Shown here: in pieces, positions 35,494 to 39,664 of the stretch
Layout: every line of letters starts with the position of its first letter
Numbering within the stretch: the first letter of the stretch is position 1
From: an uncultured Clostridia bacterium
Lineage (GTDB): Bacteria; Bacillota; Clostridia; TANB77; CAG-508
Direction: 5' to 3'
Assembly (NCBI GenBank): GCA_944386695.1
Contig: CALXCB010000008.1
Location: 1 to 39,664 of the forward strand
Length of the DNA stretch: 39,664 nt
Program-made: the position numbers and the translations under genes
Notes under the pieces: model-generated
Told to the model about the DNA's origin: nothing
Seen by the model: the letters and a program-made list of their open reading frames with translations, nothing else
Databases searched by the model: none

Positions 35494-36865
35494 TCATTTT
35501 CCTAAACAAAATCTAGAAAATATTTCATTAATAATTTCTTCACTTGCTTCTTCTCCTGTTATTTCTCCCAAATTGCTTAACATGTCTTTTAAACTTATTG
35601 CTATAATATCGATTGGCATATTTTTATTCAAACTTTCTTTTGCTTTATTTAGATTTGTAATTGCCTTTTTAATTAAATTTTTATGTCTTTCATTTGTAAT
35701 TATAGTTTCATTTTCTAAATTAATTTCATTTAAATTAAATAATTCTGAGATTTTTTCATATAGAGAATCTATTCCCTTTTGTTTTAAAGCTGATATTTTT
35801 ATAACATTTTTAAAATCTGATATTCCTTCTGTTTTTTCATTTACCTTTGTTTCTAAATCCATTTTATTTAATATAACAATTGTTTTTTTCGGATTTACAA
35901 TATTTAAGATTTCATAATCTTCTTTAGTTAATTCTTTGCTAGAATCAATTATTAAAATAACTAAATCTGCTTCTTTCGCCATTTTACGCGATTTTTCAAT
36001 TCCGATTTTTTCGATTTCATTTTTTGTATCTCTAATTCCTGCTGTATCTATTAATTTTAATGGGATTCCATTAATACTTACAAATTCTTCTATCGTATCA
36101 CGTGTTGTTCCCTCATATTCAGTAACAATTGCTCTTTCTTCTTTCAAAATAGCATTTAATAGTGACGATTTTCCGGCATTTGGTCTTCCTACAATTGCTG
36201 TTTTTATACCTTCTTTTATAATTTTACCATTATCAAAAGATTTTTCTAAAGACTTTAATTTACTCAATATTATCTCCATCTTATTTCTTAAATCGTCTTC
36301 TAATATCTCTGGTGTATCATATTCCGGATAATCTATTGAAACTTCGATATTGGTCATCAAATCTAGAACATGATTCTTTATGTCTTTAATAGATTTTTTC
36401 AAATACCCTTCTAATTGCTTAACACCTTCTTTTACTTCCCTGTCTGTTTTTGCATTTATAATATCTATTACAGATTCCGCTTGTGATAAATCTATTCTTC
36501 CATTTAGAAATGCTCTTTTTGTAAATTCCCCTGGTTCAGCAAGTTCTGCTCCATTTTCCAAACAAAGCTCTAAAATATTACGCATAATCACATTTCCGCC
36601 ATGTGAATTTATCTCACACATATCCTCTGTTGTATAACTTTTAGGACTTTTAAAATATGATACTAACACCTCATCAATAATTTTTCCATTATCCATAATA
36701 TATCCATATTTTATTGTATAACCTTTTATATTTGTTATATCTTCTGGATTTTTTGCTTTAAATATTTTTTCCAAAACCTCAAAAGTATTTTCTCCACTTA
36801 TTCTTATAATTCCAATTCCACCTATCCCGTGGAGCCGTAGATATTGAAGCTATCGTATTATTCAT
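35494..36865 (-). CDS. mnmE: tRNA modification GTPase MnmE, read through a +1 frameshift at codon 13
   Basis: The expected 456-aa MnmE is encoded in two frames. ATG 36865 (AGGGTGAT ribosome binding site) begins MNNTIASISTAP; codon 13 is CGG. Skipping its C gives GIGGIGIIRISGEN, the classic N-terminus of the folate-binding domain, then the rest of the protein. Seen after the break: the N-terminal alpha/beta domain, G1 GRPNAGKS, G2 GTTRDT, G3 DTAG, G4 NKMD and the C-terminal FCLGK with its catalytic Cys. Without the shift only a 28-aa peptide is made, ending at TGA. The rest of the frame has only a poor internal TTG at 36774. MnmE partners with MnmG in wobble-U34 modification. The intact remainder argues against a decayed pseudogene. 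Confidence 0.88.
36827..36829 (-). other. CGG +1 frameshift site in mnmE
   Basis: Minus-strand reading CCA CGG GAT in the starting frame. Dropping the C gives CCA GGG ATA and restores the conserved Gly-rich N-terminus of MnmE. Confidence 0.8.
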
Positions 36866-36953
36866 TTTATCACCCTTTCTTAAATTTAAACAAATCAGAA
36901 AGCTTTATATTTTGTGTAAAATCCATTCGTTTCTTTGACTTTCCTATTATATT

Positions 36954-37006
36954 AAAAAAGTCAAAATTCCATTAATCTTTTGAGATTAAAATCGGAACTT
37001 TGACTT
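36954..37006 (-). terminator. terminator after jag
   Basis: A 13-bp stem (plus 36958-36970 and 36994-37006, one wobble pair) with a nested inner hairpin, followed on the minus strand by six T residues. It closes the rpmH-rnpA-yidD-yidC-jag unit. Confidence 0.85.
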
Positions 37007-37028
37007 CTGATTTTTATTACTTATTATT

Positions 37029-37718
37029 TTATTTTAAACTTATTACTATTCTTCTTCTTGGTTCTTCACCAATACTTACTGTCTTTACTGTCGAAGAATT
37101 TTGTAATGCCGAATGTATTATTTTTCTTTCATAAGCTTGCATAGGTTCTAATGTAACACTTTTCTTTGTTCTTGCTACTGTTTTTTCAATTTTATGAGCT
37201 AACTCTTGGAGTGTTTTTTCCCTTTTTGATTTATAATTTTCTATATCTAATAAAACTATTATCCTTTCATTAATGTCTTTACTTGCAACTGATGAAAGAA
37301 TTGTTTGCAAAGCATATAAAGTTTCTCCTCTATACCCTATAAGCAAACCTGTTTGTGAACCTTCTATTTCAATTTCTAATCCATAATCATTTTTTTGAAT
37401 TTTATATGTTAAGTCTTGTCCTATTTGACTTAGAAATTGATCTAAGAAGTCTTTTGCACTTTTTTCTGCTTTTTCTAAACTTTCTTGACTAACGATTTTC
37501 TTTTCTTTCTTTGGTTTTGGTGTGTTTTCACTATTTTCTTTTAATGTTAACTCAACTTTTACGACTCTTGGTGCTAAAATACTAAAAAAACTTCTTTTTT
37601 CTTCGTTTTCTAATACTTTTATATTTACTGCATTTCTAGATACATTAAGTTTTTTTAAACCATTTTCTATAGCTTCATTTGTCGTCTTTCCCTCTGAAAT
37701 AATACTATTATTAGGCAT
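37029..37718 (-). CDS. jag: RNA-binding protein Jag/KhpB (Jag-N, KH, R3H)
   Basis: About 229 aa from the ATG at 37718, 9 nt after AGGAGG; it overlaps the yidC stop by 8 bp. Seen: Jag_N domain (about 1-52) with EGKTTNEAIENGLKKL, a Lys-rich linker, a KH domain with LLIGYRGETLYALQ (the GxxG loop is GYRG) and a C-terminal R3H domain with ERKIIHSAL and EEPRRRIV. Jag/KhpB with KhpA controls cell division and elongation genes through RNA in Firmicutes. Standard position after yidC. Confidence 0.94.
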   Translation of the reverse strand: MPNNSIISEGKTTNEAIENGLKKLNVSRNAVNIKVLENEEKRSFFSILAPRVVKVELTLKENSENTPKPKKEKKIVSQESLEKAEKSAKDFLDQFLSQIGQDLTYKIQKNDYGLEIEIEGSQTGLLIGYRGETLYALQTILSSVASKDINERIIVLLDIENYKSKREKTLQELAHKIEKTVARTKKSVTLEPMQAYERKIIHSALQNSSTVKTVSIGEEPRRRIVISLK

Positions 37719-38685
37719 TATTTTTTGCCTCCTCTTTATCATCTTTTAAAAATTTATTTAAAACTAATCTTTCTAGCATCATTAATATATTATTTACAAG
37801 CCAATATAATGCTAAACCTAAAGGAGCAATACATGCGATAGATATTGACATTAAAGGCATAAACCACATCATACTCTTGTTTGCATCTGCTATTGCATCA
37901 TATTCTTTCTGAGTTTCTGTTTCTGTTCCATCACCCAAAAGATTTTTTTCTTTTTTATTTTTAGATGTCGTATTTGACGACATTCTAATAGATATAAATG
38001 ATGAAATAACATATAGAATTGGAATTATTAAGGTCTTCCAATCTGTTAAATTTTCTGTTGGAACTTTACTTAAATCAATTCCTAAGAAATCCATGTTTAT
38101 ATATAAATCATCTACATAATCATATACATTAAAATCATTATCTTGATTTTCTGTATCACTATTTTCCGTATTTTCTTGCTCAGCTAATTCTTCTTGAGAT
38201 TGCTCTTCACTTACGGAATTAGTATTTTTAAGATTATTTATATAATTTATTATTGCTATTTCTTGATAATTACTTGCACTTCCTTGTTCTTGTATAATTG
38301 CTTGTAAATTTTCTATAATCACTGGATCTACCTTATACATATATGTAAGTGGAGATCTAACTAAATAAAATACCGAAAGCAATAATATTAACTGTACAAT
38401 GGCACTAAAACATCCTGAAAAAGGATTTAATTTTTCTCTTTTATATAAACTCATTATCTCTTGATTCAATTTTTCTGGATCATTTTTATATTTAAATTGA
38501 ATCTGCTTCATTTCTTCATTAAGTTTTTGCGTCTTTTTCATTGTTTTTTGCTGCTTTATTGATATTGGTAACATTATCAACTTTACTAAAAAAGAAAACA
38601 ATATAATTGCAAACCCAAAATTTCCAACTATTTTATACAGAAAATTTAAAATATATCCAAATAAGTTTGCAAAAAAAGATATCAT
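37711..38685 (-). CDS. yidC: membrane protein insertase YidC/OxaA (SpoIIIJ type)
   Basis: 324 aa. Five predicted transmembrane helices, a hydrophilic cytoplasmic hairpin after the first (KQQKTMKKTQKLNEEMKQIQ), the conserved Arg in the groove (FYLVRSPL, about residue 109) and a C-terminal Lys-rich tail. It inserts membrane proteins with or without SecYEG. An unusual acidic Gln/Glu/Asn-rich insertion (about 158-190) sits in the exported loop. No lipobox Cys is seen at the N-terminus. It follows yidD by 28 bp. Confidence 0.95.
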   Translation of the reverse strand: MISFFANLFGYILNFLYKIVGNFGFAIILFSFLVKLIMLPISIKQQKTMKKTQKLNEEMKQIQFKYKNDPEKLNQEIMSLYKREKLNPFSGCFSAIVQLILLLSVFYLVRSPLTYMYKVDPVIIENLQAIIQEQGSASNYQEIAIINYINNLKNTNSVSEEQSQEELAEQENTENSDTENQDNDFNVYDYVDDLYINMDFLGIDLSKVPTENLTDWKTLIIPILYVISSFISIRMSSNTTSKNKKEKNLLGDGTETETQKEYDAIADANKSMMWFMPLMSISIACIAPLGLALYWLVNNILMMLERLVLNKFLKDDKEEAKNNA

Positions 38686-38713
38686 ATCTTACCTCCATTT
38701 CAAATTATACTTT

Positions 38714-38932
38714 TTATTTTAATGGGTCATACCCACCTTTTGAAAATGGATTGCATTTTAAAATTCTAACTACCCCTAATAAAAATCCTTTAAATGCCCC
38801 ATATTTCTCGATTGCTTGCTTTGTATATTCAGAGCAAGTTGGATAATATTTACATTTAATATTTTTACTTTCTAACCATTGTGATATATTTCTTTGATAC
38901 CAATTAATCATTTTTATCAATATTTTTTTCAT
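38714..38932 (-). CDS. yidD: membrane protein insertion efficiency factor YidD
   Basis: 72 aa with the family core CKYYPTCSEYTKQAIEKYG, the Cys pair, the CNPF segment and the closing GGYDPLK. It helps YidC-dependent insertion at the inner face of the membrane. Its ATG overlaps the rnpA stop (ATGA), which implies translational coupling to rnpA and hence to the rnpA frameshift. Confidence 0.95.
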   Translation of the reverse strand: MKKILIKMINWYQRNISQWLESKNIKCKYYPTCSEYTKQAIEKYGAFKGFLLGVVRILKCNPFSKGGYDPLK

Positions 38933-39286
38933 TTATTCTCTAACCTATTTATAAGTTCTGATTTACTAAAAATTTCTATCATATCTTGTTTGATATTTTC
39001 AAAATTTATTGTATTCACGTCAAGTCCTTTATTTAGTAAAAATACTATATTATACCCTTTTGTAAGTTCATCTTCTAAATTTTTATAGCTTTCTCTAAGA
39101 AGTCGCTTGATTCTATTTCTTTGTACTGCTTTTCCGTAATTTAGTGCTTATAGCTAATCCCAAAAAATTTTTATTTTTTTTATTTGGGATTATATAAGCT
39201 TTTATATATTTTTCTTTATAGTACTTTCCCTTTGTCAAAACATATTTGAACTCATAGTTTTTTTTTAACATTTCTGTCTCTTTCAT
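38929..39286 (-). CDS. rnpA: ribonuclease P protein component RnpA, read through a +1 frameshift at codon 51
   Basis: A 118-aa RnpA encoded in two frames. Start at ATG 39286 (GAGG 6 nt upstream; an ATG 12 nt before lies inside this site). Residues 1-50 match RnpA (FLGLAISTKL). Codon 51 is CGG; skipping its C continues as GKAVQRNRIKRLLRESYK with the essential RNR motif and then the family-typical C-terminus, ending in TGA that overlaps yidD. Without the shift translation stops 12 codons after the break, at TAG, before the RNR motif. RnpA binds the 5' leader of pre-tRNA and RNase P RNA and is essential in known bacteria, so the full protein must be made if the sequence is correct. Confidence 0.92.
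39134..39136 (-). other. CGG +1 frameshift site in rnpA
   Basis: Minus-strand reading TTA CGG AAA in the starting frame. Dropping the C gives TTA GGA AAA and the conserved Leu-Gly-Lys-Ala of RnpA. Confidence 0.8.
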
Positions 39287-39379
39287 TACAAACCTCATCC
39301 TTTATCTAAATGATTCTTGATTTTTATATGCAAATATACAAAAATTTAACCATTTAAATTCTAATTTGTAACTATCTAA

Positions 39380-39514
39380 TTAAGCTGTTAATTTTTTTCT
39401 TCCTTTTGCTCTTCTTGCCTTTAATACTCTTCTTCCAGCCTTAGTTGACATTCTTGCAAAAAAACCATGTACTTTTTTTGTTTGTCTTTTTTTTGGTTGA
39501 AAAGTTCTTTTCAT
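39380..39514 (-). CDS. rpmH: 50S ribosomal protein L34
   Basis: A 44-aa, very basic protein beginning [18 protein letters not shown] and continuing with [14 protein letters not shown]. This is the L34 family signature at full length. GGAGG precedes the ATG by about 10 nt. It is the first gene of the rpmH-rnpA-yidD-yidC-jag unit; dnaA and oriC normally lie immediately beyond, outside this window. Confidence 0.97.
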   Translation of the reverse strand: MKRTFQPKKRQTKKVHGFFARMSTKAGRRVLKARRAKGRKKLTA

Positions 39515-39603
39515 TGCTAATTACACCTCCACTGTTTATGTTTTTATATTTTTACTTTATTTACAATACGTCTTAAATCAAAATCAAAAACGCAATCGAT
39601 GGT

Positions 39604-39632
39604 ATTATACTCTAAATAAAAAAAAAAGTCAA
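39604..39632 (-). promoter_or_regulatory. rpmH promoter
   Basis: On the minus strand TTGACT (plus 39627-39632), a 17-bp spacer and a perfect TATAAT (plus 39604-39609), about 90 bp upstream of rpmH. No DnaA boxes (TTATNCACA) were seen up to the window edge. Confidence 0.8.
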
Positions 39633-39664
39633 TGAATTTTTATGATTTTTTTTAAAAGCCTAAG

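Noticed and set aside
39515..39664. Replication origin within the window
   Set aside because: No cluster of DnaA boxes was seen; only the rpmH promoter is evident. oriC and dnaA probably lie just outside.

Overview
The window looks like the chromosome of a very AT-rich (roughly 27-28% G+C by eye) Gram-positive anaerobe of the class Clostridia. The evidence is a GerMN-domain protein, a giant 2-hydroxyacyl-CoA dehydratase activase-like protein, VanW-type wall proteins, Spo0A-box-like sites, strong AGGAGG ribosome binding sites and the oriC-proximal order rpmH-rnpA-yidD-yidC-jag-mnmE-mnmG-rsmG-parA-parB. It is probably an uncultured gut lineage, but the species cannot be named from the sequence alone.

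Layout. 1-8.7 kb: a 14-bp tandem repeat, trmN6 (minus), then plus-strand genes for a small basic protein, a GerMN protein, a VanW/peptidoglycan-binding protein, the 1441-aa activase-like protein and a membrane-anchored J-domain protein. 8.7-28.1 kb, all minus strand: a type IV secretion system (T4SS)-like locus. It encodes three VirB2-like small membrane proteins, a VirB3-like PrgI protein, a VirB4 divided into two genes, three related VirB6-like proteins, several single-pass proteins with VirB8/NTF2-like ectodomains, a papain-like C39 peptidase and a three-domain wall hydrolase. No relaxase, coupling ATPase (VirD4) or integrase gene is visible. The locus is bounded by a J-domain gene on one side and two tRNA-Ser genes on the other. 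At its distal end sits a 64-aa membrane protein gene with its own promoter and terminator and clearly higher G+C (about 41%). 28.2-39.7 kb, minus strand: tRNA-Ser(GCU), tRNA-Ser(UGA), a spermidine synthase-like fusion protein, DUF4446, parB, parA, rsmG, mnmG, mnmE, jag, yidC, yidD, rnpA, rpmH. The replication origin should lie just beyond the right edge.

Main discovery. Three genes (mnmE, rnpA and one VirB6-like gene) are broken by a +1 frame change. In all three the break is at the same kind of site: an in-frame CGG codon after a codon ending in A, where skipping the C restores a full-length family-typical protein and the next codon read is Gly (GGA or GGG). I checked every CGG in about 12,000 codons by eye. 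In-frame CGG occurs nowhere else except once in the G+C-rich, foreign-looking 64-aa gene. Out-of-frame CGG, including ACGG, is common in intact genes. This fits programmed +1 ribosomal frameshifting at an unassigned or starved CGG codon better than random sequencing error.

How the genes work together. The right part is the housekeeping origin region: ribosome and RNase P, membrane insertion, tRNA wobble modification by MnmE/MnmG, and chromosome partition by ParA/ParB. The middle encodes a cell-envelope-spanning machine with wall-cutting enzymes and pilin-like subunits. Its early part has two promoters and a strong hairpin after the pilin genes, which should make pilins abundant relative to the rest. 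With no DNA-processing genes it is more likely a protein-secretion, surface or DNA-exchange apparatus than a self-transmissible element, unless partner genes lie elsewhere.
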